A stretch of 64,000 bases of DNA from Hydrogenophaga sp. BPS33 (lineage in GTDB: Bacteria > Pseudomonadota > Gammaproteobacteria > Burkholderiales > Burkholderiaceae_C): the NCBI RefSeq assembly GCF_009859475.1, contig NZ_CP044549.1:62001-126000 (forward strand), given 5' to 3'. The first letter of the stretch is position 1, and each line of letters begins with the position of its first letter. Position numbers and translations under genes: made by a program. Below, one piece after another: positions 18,420-25,908 of the stretch. Under the pieces are notes generated by a model. The model searched no databases and was not told the origin of the DNA. It saw nothing but the letters and a program-made list of their open reading frames with translations.

Positions 18420-19219
18420 ACTCTCAACAACATCCCACACCCATGACAACCACAGAAGAATTTCCGGCCGGCGTGGCCATCGTCACCGGCGGTACCGGTG
18501 GCATCGGCAGCGTGGTCTGCCGCGTGCTCGCCACGCGTGGCGCGGACATTGCCGTGGTCTACCGCGGCAATGCCGGGCGCGCGGCAGAAGTGGTGCAGCA
18601 GATCCGCGCGCTGGGTCGCCGCGCCGAGGCCTACCAGGCCGACCTGTCCGACCTGGACAACGTGCGCCAGATGGTCGAGCGCGTGCGCGCCGATTTCGAG
18701 ACCCTCCACACCGTGGTGTACGCCGCCGGCCCACACGTGCACATGCGCTACCTGAGCAAGCTGCCGGCGTCCGAACTGCTGGAATACCTGCAGACCGACA
18801 CCATGGGCTTCTACCACCTCGTCACCGCCGCACTGCCCGCGCTGCGCGAGAGCAAAGGCTCCATCGTGGCGTGCCACACCGCCGGCCTGGCGCGCTGGCC
18901 CGCGCGCGACGCCCTGTCGGTCGTGCCCAAGGCCGGCGTGGACGCGCTCATCAAAGGCTTTGCCAAGGAAGAGGGGCGCTACGGCGTGCGCGCCAACGCG
19001 GTGGGCACAGGGACCGTGGAAGCCGGCATCCACTTTCGCGCGCTGGAGCTCGGCGACTTCGACGAACACTACCTGCGCGTGGCGACGGCCAACACCGCGC
19101 TCAAGCGCATTGGCCAGCCGGAAGACACCGCCGAAGCAGTGGCCTTCCTCGCATCGAACCGCGCGAACTTCGTGACCGGGCAGACCTTGATGGTGGACGG
19201 CGGGTATTCGATCGGGTGA
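18416..19219 (+). CDS. SDR-family protein with altered active site
   Basis: 267 residues of Rossmann fold with cofactor motif TGGTGGIGSVVCRVL and the C-terminal FVTGQTLMVDGGYSIG. In classical SDRs a Tyr precedes the catalytic Lys by four residues; here the stretch is DALSVVPKAGVDAL, with Lys kept and Ser at the Tyr position, and the usual catalytic Ser region reads VACHTAGLAR. It may act like dienoyl-CoA-reductase-type SDRs that place the Tyr elsewhere, or be non-catalytic. Last gene of the operon; AtuG-like by position. Confidence 0.85.
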   Translation: MNSQQHPTPMTTTEEFPAGVAIVTGGTGGIGSVVCRVLATRGADIAVVYRGNAGRAAEVVQQIRALGRRAEAYQADLSDLDNVRQMVERVRADFETLHTVVYAAGPHVHMRYLSKLPASELLEYLQTDTMGFYHLVTAALPALRESKGSIVACHTAGLARWPARDALSVVPKAGVDALIKGFAKEEGRYGVRANAVGTGTVEAGIHFRALELGDFDEHYLRVATANTALKRIGQPEDTAEAVAFLASNRANFVTGQTLMVDGGYSIG

Positions 19220-19276
19220 GCCCATCCGCGGTGGCGAGCGAGACCTGGGCCGGCCCACAGGACGGCCCGTTGTGAC

Positions 19277-20434
19277 TCAGTGAACACCCACGCCTGAGGC
19301 CAGGTCCACGTAGTCCACCAGGTGCCGCCCCACGTAGTTGCGCAGCGTCTCGGTGGTACCTCCCCCCAGGCTGCCGAAGCGCGCGCCACGGTACAGGCGC
19401 GAAACCGCGAATTCGTCGGTGAAGCCGTAGCCGCCATGGATCTGCACGGCGGTGTTGGTCACACGGATGGCCATCTCGTTGCAATAGGTCTTGGCGGCGG
19501 CGGTGATGAGCGGGTCCGGGAACGGATCGGCGCTGGCGGCGGCGCGGTAGAGCAAACCGCGCGCGGCCTCGATCTCGATGTACATGTCGGCGGCCTTCCA
19601 GCGCAGGCCCTGGAAGTCGCCGATGCGCTGGCCAAAGGCCTTGCGGTCGCGCAGGTAACGAATGGACTCTTCCAGCGCGCCTTCGGCCATGCCCAGGCAC
19701 ATGGCCGAGTTGAGGCAGCGCTGCGCGTTGAAGGCGTTGATCAGCGTCTTCATGCTGTCCTGCTGGAGGATGAGGTGGTCCAGCGGCACGCGGCATTCGT
19801 CGAAGGTGACGTCGCACAGGTGGTCGCCGCCCATGGTGCGGTAGGTGGCCTTGGCCTGCAGGCCGGGCGTGCCGCCCGGCACGAGCACGCAACCGATGCC
19901 CGCCGCGCCGGCAATGCCGTTGACGCGCGTGAAGACGATCAGCACGTCGGCCAGTTGCGCGCGGCTGATCAGGGTCTTGGCACCGTTGATGACCACCTCG
20001 TGGCCTTCGATGCGGCTGTTGGTGCGGAAGCTGGCCACGTCGGTGCCAGCGTCGGGCTCGGTCATGCAGATCGACAACACGCCTTCGCCCGAGGCGATGC
20101 GCGGCAGGTACTTCGCTTGCAGATGCTCGGGTGCGTAGGTCGAGATGATGCGCGACTGCACGCCGATCTCGCCGATCACCGCCTCGGCCGTGATGTAGCA
20201 GCTCTTGGCGATTTCCTCCAGCGCGAGCACCGTGTCCAGAATGCTCGCGTCACTGCCGCCGAAGCGCTCAGGAATGGCCATGCCCATCACGCCCACCGAC
20301 GCCAGCGCCTTGATGTTGTCGTGCGGAAATTCGCCGCCGATGGATTGCAGCGCACGTGGCGCGATCTCGCGCTGGCGCACCTTGCGCACGGTGTCGACGA
20401 GCTGCTGCTGTTCGGGTGAGAGTTCGAGTTTCAT
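19277..20434 (-). CDS. Acyl-CoA dehydrogenase-family protein lacking the usual catalytic Glu
   Basis: 385-residue flavoprotein. It has the N-terminal helical domain, SICMTEPDAGTDVASFRTNS for flavin/substrate binding, AFGQRIGDFQGLRWKAADM, and the C-terminal VQIHGGYGFTDEFAVSRLYR. The loop that normally holds the base (YEGT) reads GSLGGGTTETLRN. The alternative position used by isovaleryl-CoA dehydrogenase (LERL-type helix) reads FNAQRCLN. No obvious general base is seen, so the reaction may be non-standard. Monocistronic, divergent from the CoA-transferase gene with an operator-like site between. Confidence 0.88.
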   Translation of the reverse strand: MKLELSPEQQQLVDTVRKVRQREIAPRALQSIGGEFPHDNIKALASVGVMGMAIPERFGGSDASILDTVLALEEIAKSCYITAEAVIGEIGVQSRIISTYAPEHLQAKYLPRIASGEGVLSICMTEPDAGTDVASFRTNSRIEGHEVVINGAKTLISRAQLADVLIVFTRVNGIAGAAGIGCVLVPGGTPGLQAKATYRTMGGDHLCDVTFDECRVPLDHLILQQDSMKTLINAFNAQRCLNSAMCLGMAEGALEESIRYLRDRKAFGQRIGDFQGLRWKAADMYIEIEAARGLLYRAAASADPFPDPLITAAAKTYCNEMAIRVTNTAVQIHGGYGFTDEFAVSRLYRGARFGSLGGGTTETLRNYVGRHLVDYVDLASGVGVH

Positions 20435-20501
20435 AGGCTTGATGAAGGGTGTGAGGTGACGCCTTCATGCTATGTGAACGTCTCTGAACCGGGCTTCGGT
20501 G

Positions 20502-20516
20502 TTCCATGGGATGGAA
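20502..20516. promoter_or_regulatory. TTCCA-N5-TGGAA operator-like site, copy 3
   Basis: TTCCATGGGATGGAA, perfect 6-bp arms around GGG, between the acyl-CoA dehydrogenase (start 20434, minus) and the CoA-transferase (start 20589, plus), 67 and 72 bp from the start codons. It heads the transcript that also contains the IclR gene, so autoregulation would be possible. Confidence 0.65.
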
Positions 20517-20588
20517 CCTCGAATGGCGCCGCCGCTGGGCTGGACACAATGGTTTCGAACCCAACCACAGCACCGCGAACGTACCCAC

Positions 20589-21842
20589 ATGGCCACCTCC
20601 GCCCTCCCCACTCCAGATGCCGATTTTTCCAACGCCGCGCTCGGCGGCCTGCGGGTGCTGGACCTCTCGCGTGTGATTGCAGGGCCCTGGTCGGCGCAGG
20701 TGCTGGCCGATCTCGGCGCGGATGTGATCAAGGTGGAGAGGCCTCGCGTGGGCGATGACAGCCGCGCCTGGGCACCGCCGTTCATGCGCGACCGCCACGG
20801 CAACCCGGTGGATCAGGCGGTGCAGTTTGCCGCCTGCAACCGGGGCAAGCGCTCGATCGAATTGGACCTGGCCCACCCGGACGACGCCGATGCGCTGCGC
20901 AAGCTGGCGGCCACGGCCGACGTGCTGATCGAGAACTACAAGGTGGGCACGCTGGAGAAGTACGGCCTGGACTACGCCACGCTCTCCAAGGCCAACCCGG
21001 CGCTGATCTATTGCTCGATCACCGGCTTCGGCCAGACCGGCCCTTACCGCGACCGACCGGGCTATGACACGATCATGCAAGGCATGAGCGGCTTGATGGG
21101 GCTGACCGGCCACCCCGACGGCACACCGAATGGCGGCCCCTTGAAAACCGGCCTGCCGGTGATCGACCTGGCCACCGGTCTCTACGCCACCATCGGCATC
21201 CTGGCCGCGCTGCAGCGCCGCGCCGTGACGGGGCGTGGCCAATGGGTCGACATGGCGCTGCTGGACGTGGGCGTTGCGTCGCTCGCGCACCTGGGCCTGC
21301 GCTACCTGTCGGGCAATGGCGCGCCCAGCCGACAAGGCAACCGCTTGCCGATGGTGGCGCCCACCGATGCTTTTGCGTGCCGCGACGGCCGGGTGATGGT
21401 GATCGTGGGCAACGACCGCCAGTTCCAGTCGCTGTGCAAGGTGCTGGAGGTGCCCGAACTCGCCGAGGACGAGCGCTTCGCCACGAATGGCCAGCGCCTG
21501 GCCCACAGCGCCGAGTTGTATGCGCAGCTGGACCGCGCCTTCCAACAGATCGACACGCAGGCCTGCGTGGAAAAGTGCTCCACGCACGGCGTGCCGTGCG
21601 GCCCGATCTACGACGTGGCCGAGGTGTTCGAAGACCCGCAGGTAAAAGCGCGCGGCCTGGTGCAGTGGATCGCGCACCCGCAGCAGGGCGAGGTGCCCGC
21701 CATCGGCAGTCCGGTGCGCATGTCCGACAGCACCACCACCGCCACGAGCGCTGCACCCACGCTGGGCCAGCACACGCAGGCCATCAAGGCGGCGCTGGCG
21801 CGCAGCGCCGCGCCCGCCTGGCCGCGGCCGCTCTCCAGTTAG
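20589..21842 (+). CDS. Family III CoA-transferase (CaiB/BaiF)
   Basis: 417 residues. It moves CoA between an acyl-CoA donor and a free acid, so it can activate the pathway's acid substrate without ATP. Family segments are LGGLRVLDLSRVIAGPWSAQ, LADLGADVIKVERP, CNRGKRSIELDL and RDRPGYDTIMQGMSGLMG; the Asp of GYD is the expected acyl-anhydride residue. The ATG at 20589 was chosen over upstream in-frame starts because it gives the normal N terminus. The IclR gene begins 11 bp downstream. Confidence 0.92.
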   Translation: MATSALPTPDADFSNAALGGLRVLDLSRVIAGPWSAQVLADLGADVIKVERPRVGDDSRAWAPPFMRDRHGNPVDQAVQFAACNRGKRSIELDLAHPDDADALRKLAATADVLIENYKVGTLEKYGLDYATLSKANPALIYCSITGFGQTGPYRDRPGYDTIMQGMSGLMGLTGHPDGTPNGGPLKTGLPVIDLATGLYATIGILAALQRRAVTGRGQWVDMALLDVGVASLAHLGLRYLSGNGAPSRQGNRLPMVAPTDAFACRDGRVMVIVGNDRQFQSLCKVLEVPELAEDERFATNGQRLAHSAELYAQLDRAFQQIDTQACVEKCSTHGVPCGPIYDVAEVFEDPQVKARGLVQWIAHPQQGEVPAIGSPVRMSDSTTTATSAAPTLGQHTQAIKAALARSAAPAWPRPLSS

Positions 21843-21853
21843 CATCCACCCCC

Positions 21854-22624
21854 ATGCGCACCGTCGACCGCGTCTTCTCCGTCCTGGGCTGCTTCTCGCT
21901 GGAGCACGCCACGCTGTCCCTGCAAGAGATCGCCGATGAGATCGGCCTGGCGAAATCCACCACCTCGAGGCTGACCGGCGACCTGCAGCGCCTGGGCTAC
22001 CTCACACGCGGGCCGGACTTGCGTTTCAGCCTGTCGATGGAATTCGTGCGCCTGGCCGCCATTGCCAACCAGACGGTGGACGTGCGCCGCTTGTTGCGGC
22101 CGGTGATGGCCGAACTGGTGGAGGCCACGGGCGAGACCGTCACGCTCAACAGCATCGATGGCAACGACCGCCTGTGCGTCGAGGTGTCGCGCTCCTCGCA
22201 GCCCCTGTTCGCCGTGAACCGTCCCGGCGAGCGCACGCCGCTGGGGCTGGGGGGCGCCTCGCTGGTGCTCATGGCGTTCATGGAACCGGATGCGCTGGAG
22301 CAGGTGATCAAGCCGGCCACGCGCGAGATCCGCTGCACGGTGAAGGAGTTGCGCTCCATCCTGGACACGACGCGGCGCCAGGGTTATGCCGTGTCGCATG
22401 GGGGCGGCATCAAGGGCCTGAGCGGTATCAGCGTGCCTCTGTTCGGCAGCGATGGCGCGGTGCACTACTGCCTGTCGGTGGTGGTGCCCACCAAACGCGT
22501 GACGGGCCACGTGATCGACCTGCTCAAGGCCGCACGGCACGCGGCGGTGGCAGGGTCGCGCCGGCTGGGGGGTGAGCGCGCGTCGCGCACGGCGCGCGAG
22601 AAGCTGGGCGACTTCGACGAGTGA
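21854..22624 (+). CDS. IclR-family transcriptional regulator
   Basis: 256 residues. The N-terminal winged helix is RTVDRVFSVLGCFSLEHATL followed by LQEIADEIGLAKSTTSRLTG and the IclR effector domain with VVEATGETVTLNSIDGND-like and AVSHGGGIKGLSGISVPLFG segments. Cotranscribed with the CoA-transferase. IclR proteins bind short inverted repeats as dimer pairs, and the eight TTCCA-N5-TGGAA sites around this gene make it the best candidate for their regulator; that link is inference. The Arg-rich C-terminal tail (SRRLGGERASRTAREK) is longer than usual. Confidence 0.9.
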   Translation: MRTVDRVFSVLGCFSLEHATLSLQEIADEIGLAKSTTSRLTGDLQRLGYLTRGPDLRFSLSMEFVRLAAIANQTVDVRRLLRPVMAELVEATGETVTLNSIDGNDRLCVEVSRSSQPLFAVNRPGERTPLGLGGASLVLMAFMEPDALEQVIKPATREIRCTVKELRSILDTTRRQGYAVSHGGGIKGLSGISVPLFGSDGAVHYCLSVVVPTKRVTGHVIDLLKAARHAAVAGSRRLGGERASRTAREKLGDFDE

Positions 22625-22687
22625 AGGATTTCGCTCCTTCCTCCGCTGGGCATTGGTATCTACACATGTTGTGGTGCTTCAAATACA

Positions 22688-22830
22688 CCCTCACCCCAAC
22701 CCTCTCCCGCAAGCGGGAGAGGGAGTAAGACACAGACACGGCTACCGACGAAACGAGCGCGTGCTCACGCTGTGGTCGGAGCGCGGGATTTGCTCCCTCT
22801 CCCGCTTGCGGGAGAGGGTTGGGGTGAGGG
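22688..22830. repeat. Pair of perfect 37-bp inverted repeats, each a hairpin
   Basis: Left arm 22688-22724 and right arm 22794-22830 are exact reverse complements. Each arm contains its own palindrome CTCTCCCGCAAGCGGGAGAG. The 69 bp between the arms has no gene. It lies between the IclR gene and the convergent hydratase gene. This is the BIME-like layout of paired REP units; a terminator role for both convergent genes is also possible. Confidence 0.75.
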
Positions 22831-22898
22831 GAACGCGGGAATGGTGTGCATGGTGAGGCCAAACTTCCCCCAGAGGGGGAGGGAGCCAGAAGGGTGGC

Positions 22899-23684
22899 TC
22901 AGTGTTTGCGAGCCGCCAGAAAGGCCTCCACCGCCTCGATGTGCTCGGGCGTGAAATGCGCAATGGCCTGGTACGAACCGGCCAGATCCAACGCCGCCTC
23001 CAGCCGTTGGTGCGACCCTTCGCGCAACAGCCGCTTGGCCATGCGCAAGGCAGGGCGCGGGTTGGCGGCGATGCGCTGCGCCAGCGCCATGGCCTCGTCG
23101 AGCAGGTTCTCGTGCGGCACCACGCGCGACACCAGACCACAGGCCAGCGCCTGCTGCGCGTCCAGCACGTCGCCGGTGAAGGTCATCTCCGCCGCCTTGG
23201 ACATGCCGACCACGCGCGGCAACAGCCAGGCACCACCATCGCCCGGCGTGATGCCGAGCTTGACGAAGCTCTCGGCCATGCGCGCCTTGTCGGAGGCGAT
23301 GCGGATGTCGCACATGCAGGTAAGGTCGCAGCCCGCGCCGATCGCCGGGCCGTTGATGGCGGCGATGGTGGGCAGATCGAGGTTGTAGAGCGCCAGCGCG
23401 ATCTTCTGAATGCCACGGCGGTAGTTGTCGCGGATGTCGTACGGCGAACCGCCGGAGATGCCGGACTTGTATTGCATGTCCTTCAAGTTGCCGCCGGAGC
23501 AGAACGCCGAGCCCGCGCCGGTGAGGATGACGCAGCTCACCGACGCGTCTTCCTGTGCGCGCGACACCGCGGCCACGAGGGCGTCGTACTGCGCCTGGGT
23601 CGACAGGGCGTTGCGCATGTCGGGGTCGTTCAGCGTCAAGGTCACGACGCGGTCTTGCTGTTGGTAAAGGACGAAATCGCTCAT
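22899..23684 (-). CDS. Enoyl-CoA hydratase/isomerase family protein
   Basis: 261 residues of the crotonase fold. It starts SDFVLYQQQDRVVTLTLNDP, with oxyanion segment SAFCSGGNLKDMQY, GPAIGAGCDLTCMCDIRIAS, and the region GITPGDGGAWLLPRVVGMSK where catalytic Glu residues sit in hydratases (here Pro-Gly-Asp-Gly). Divergent from the SDR at 23826 with an operator-like site between, so likely part of the same regulon. Monocistronic. Confidence 0.9.
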   Translation of the reverse strand: MSDFVLYQQQDRVVTLTLNDPDMRNALSTQAQYDALVAAVSRAQEDASVSCVILTGAGSAFCSGGNLKDMQYKSGISGGSPYDIRDNYRRGIQKIALALYNLDLPTIAAINGPAIGAGCDLTCMCDIRIASDKARMAESFVKLGITPGDGGAWLLPRVVGMSKAAEMTFTGDVLDAQQALACGLVSRVVPHENLLDEAMALAQRIAANPRPALRMAKRLLREGSHQRLEAALDLAGSYQAIAHFTPEHIEAVEAFLAARKH

Positions 23685-23746
23685 GTGAAAGTGCTCCTGG
23701 AAGTGCGATGGATTCTAGGAAGCGTCCATGGGAGCAGCGCCATCAG

Positions 23747-23761
23747 TTCCACGACATGGAA
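23747..23761. promoter_or_regulatory. TTCCA-N5-TGGAA operator-like site, copy 4
   Basis: TTCCACGACATGGAA in the 141-bp divergent region between the hydratase (start 23684, minus) and the SDR (start 23826, plus), 62 and 64 bp from the start codons. Confidence 0.6.
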
Positions 23762-23825
23762 CCTCCGGAAGCACCTCGAATGCGGCACACGATCATCGCG
23801 GCCAGTTCAACCACAGAGGCATTGC

Positions 23826-24638
23826 ATGCTGGCCAACCACACATTCGCAGACCAAGTCATCTTCATCACCGGCGCGGGCACCGGCATCGGCCGCGGCTTC
23901 GCGCTGCGCGCGGCCGCGCTGGGTGGCACCGTCGTGCTCTCGGGCCGGCGTGAAGCGCCTCTGGAGGAAACCGCCGCGCTCGTGCGCGCCGCCGGCAGCT
24001 CGGCGCACGTGGTGCCACTGGACATCCGCGACGCCGGCGCGGTGGAAGCGGCCATCGACAGCGTGGTCGCACAGCTGGGCCGCATCGACGTGCTGATCAA
24101 CAACGCAGCGGGCAACTTCGTCTCGCGCGCCGAAGACATCTCGGCCAACGGCTGGCGCACGGTCATCGACATCGTGCTCAACGGTACCGCCCACTGCACG
24201 CTGGCGGCCGGTCGCCACATGCTGCGCCAGGGCTCGGGCAAGGTGCTGAGCATCTCCGCGGCGTATGCCTGGACCGGCGGCCCCGGCACCTGCCATTCGG
24301 CCGCGGCGAAGGCGGGTGTGATCGCGATGTCGCAGACGCTGGCGGTGGAGTGGGGTCCGCGCAACGTTCAGGTGAATTGCCTGTGCCCGGGCTTCGTCGA
24401 CACCGAACAGTCGCGCACCGCGCTCTGGCCCACCGAAGCGGGCCGCGAAAAGATCCTGGGCACCATCCCCGCCGGCCGCTTCGAAACCGTCGAAGAGACG
24501 GTGGAATGCGGACTGTTCCTGTGCGCGCCGGTGGCCAGCTACATCACCGGCGAGGTGCTGGTGGCCGACGGGGGACAGTGGCTCAACAAGGGCGTTTTCG
24601 TGCTGCCGGAAAAAGGCGCACGCTACAAAAAAGTTTAA
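23826..24638 (+). CDS. SDR of 2,4-dienoyl-CoA reductase type
   Basis: 270 residues. Cofactor motif TGAGTGIGRGFALRAAALGG, NNAAGNF, and an active-site stretch CHSAAAKAGVIAMSQTLAVE. The Ser-Ala-Ala-Ala-Lys pattern instead of Tyr-xxx-Lys is normal for dienoyl-CoA-reductase-like SDRs (compare PSASAKAG in animal DECR). It ends YITGEVLVADGGQWLNKG. The ATG at 23826 gives the family's usual N terminus; the frame upstream is antisense to the hydratase. Probably reduces an unsaturated acyl-CoA of the pathway. Confidence 0.87.
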   Translation: MLANHTFADQVIFITGAGTGIGRGFALRAAALGGTVVLSGRREAPLEETAALVRAAGSSAHVVPLDIRDAGAVEAAIDSVVAQLGRIDVLINNAAGNFVSRAEDISANGWRTVIDIVLNGTAHCTLAAGRHMLRQGSGKVLSISAAYAWTGGPGTCHSAAAKAGVIAMSQTLAVEWGPRNVQVNCLCPGFVDTEQSRTALWPTEAGREKILGTIPAGRFETVEETVECGLFLCAPVASYITGEVLVADGGQWLNKGVFVLPEKGARYKKV

Positions 24639-24797
24639 GAAGGTGTGAGCGGGTCCGGCGTGGTCGAGCAGCCTGTCCAGGCGCGCCCAATCAAGGCGCA
24701 AAGCACAGCCGTAGCTCGGGCTACGGCGAGCATTTGCAACGCCGAGTGGGTGCGTCTGGGCAGGATGAGCGGCCATGGCGGACCCGCTCACACCTTC
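24639..24797. mobile_element. MITE-like element with perfect 19-bp terminal inverted repeats
   Basis: The ends 24639-24657 and 24779-24797 are exact reverse complements (AAGGTGTGAGCGGGTCC core). Inside, further complementary stretches (CCTGTCCAGGCGCGCC against GGGTGCGTCTGGGCAGG) and the exact stem CCGTAGCTCGGGCTACGG let the whole 159 bp fold into one long hairpin. No coding capacity. It begins immediately after the SDR stop codon. A non-autonomous element or large REP-type hairpin; no target-site duplication was identified. Confidence 0.65.
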
Positions 24798-24801
24798 CAG
24801 G

Positions 24802-24816
24802 TTCCACCGCGTGGAA
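24802..24816. promoter_or_regulatory. TTCCA-N5-TGGAA operator-like site, copy 5
   Basis: TTCCACCGCGTGGAA, identical to the copies at 6062 and 8868, 102 bp before the Bug gene at 24919 and 5 bp after the end of the hairpin element. Confidence 0.65.
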
Positions 24817-24918
24817 CGCATGGGCTAACCCCGTTGCCGCGCCGCTTGCCAAGGACTACCTTTCGCGAACCGCGCGGCTCCACCCTTCATCATTCCTACA
24901 CCGAGACAAGAGAGCACC

Positions 24919-25902
24919 ATGTACCCAACCACCCGGTTCCTGGCGTCCGCCATGGTCGGCGTCGCCTCCATTTTTCTATCGACCACACCGGCGTCCGCGC
25001 AAGCGAGCTACCCGGACAAGCCCATCCGCTTCGTCGTGCCCTACTCGGCCGGCGGTCCCACCGACATCGTCGCGCGCGCCGTGGGCCAGAAGCTCACCGA
25101 AGCCCTCGGGCAGACCGTGATCATCGACAACAAGCCCGGCGGCAACGAGATCATCGGCGCCGACCACGTGGCCAAGTCCGCGCCCGATGGCTACACCTTC
25201 CTGTTCGCCACCGACGCCGGCCTCAGCCTGAACAAGTACCTGTACGCCAAGCTGCCCTACGACCCCGAGAAGGACTTCGCGCCCGTGACCCGCATCGCCG
25301 ACGCGCAGATGCTGCTGGTGGCGCCCCCGGGCAGCGGCTCGCTGAGCGAATTCGTCGCACGCGCCAAGACCACGCCGGGCGCGGTGTCCTACGCCTCGGC
25401 CGGCCTGGGCAACACCTCGCACCTGGCCATGGAATGGTTCGCCAGCCTGAACCAGATCACGATGACGCACGTGCCCTACAAAGGCGCGGCCGCGGCGTTT
25501 CCCGACCTCGCTTCGGGCCGCGTGAGCGGCATGTTCACCGCCGTGACCGCGGCCTTGCCGCAGATCCAGCAGGGCAAGCTGATCGGCCTGGCCATGTCCG
25601 GCCCCAAGCGCCTGGCGGCCTTGCCGAACGTGCCCACGTTCAACGAGCTGGGCTACAAAGATTTCGAAGCCTCCTTCTACCTCGGCCTGGTCGCGCCCAA
25701 GGGCACGCCGCCAGCCATCGTCAACAAGATCGCGGGCGAGCTGCGCAAGATCCTGACCACGCCCCAGTTCAAGGCCCACAGCATCGATGCCTGGGGTCTG
25801 GAGCCGGTGGGCGAGAGTCCGGCAGAATTCGCCGCTTTCCTCAAGCGCGATTTCGCGCGCTCGGCGCAGCGCATCAAGATCGCGAACGTGAAACTCGACT
25901 GA
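24919..25902 (+). CDS. Bug/TctC-family periplasmic substrate-binding protein
   Basis: 327 residues with a signal peptide (MYPTTRFLASAMVGVASIFL, then STTPASAQA). The mature start is SYPDKPIRFVVPYSAGGPTD, with PDGYTFLFATDAGLSLNKYL and MTHVPYKGAAAA. Typical orphan Bug protein without adjacent TctAB. It heads a run of genes to about 29099 (lactonase, epimerase, amidase), suggesting it captures a substrate for them. Confidence 0.93.
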   Translation: MYPTTRFLASAMVGVASIFLSTTPASAQASYPDKPIRFVVPYSAGGPTDIVARAVGQKLTEALGQTVIIDNKPGGNEIIGADHVAKSAPDGYTFLFATDAGLSLNKYLYAKLPYDPEKDFAPVTRIADAQMLLVAPPGSGSLSEFVARAKTTPGAVSYASAGLGNTSHLAMEWFASLNQITMTHVPYKGAAAAFPDLASGRVSGMFTAVTAALPQIQQGKLIGLAMSGPKRLAALPNVPTFNELGYKDFEASFYLGLVAPKGTPPAIVNKIAGELRKILTTPQFKAHSIDAWGLEPVGESPAEFAAFLKRDFARSAQRIKIANVKLD

Positions 25903-25908
25903 CCCGGC

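Noticed and set aside
22625..22900. CRISPR-like array from repeated CTCTCCCGCAAGCGGGAGAG
   Set aside because: Only two copies, inverted relative to each other, with no spacers and no cas genes; REP-type repeat instead.
23826..24638. SDR at 23826 as catalytically defective (Ser-Ala-Ala-Ala-Lys)
   Set aside because: This pattern is normal for dienoyl-CoA-reductase-like SDRs, so it is not reported as an anomaly.
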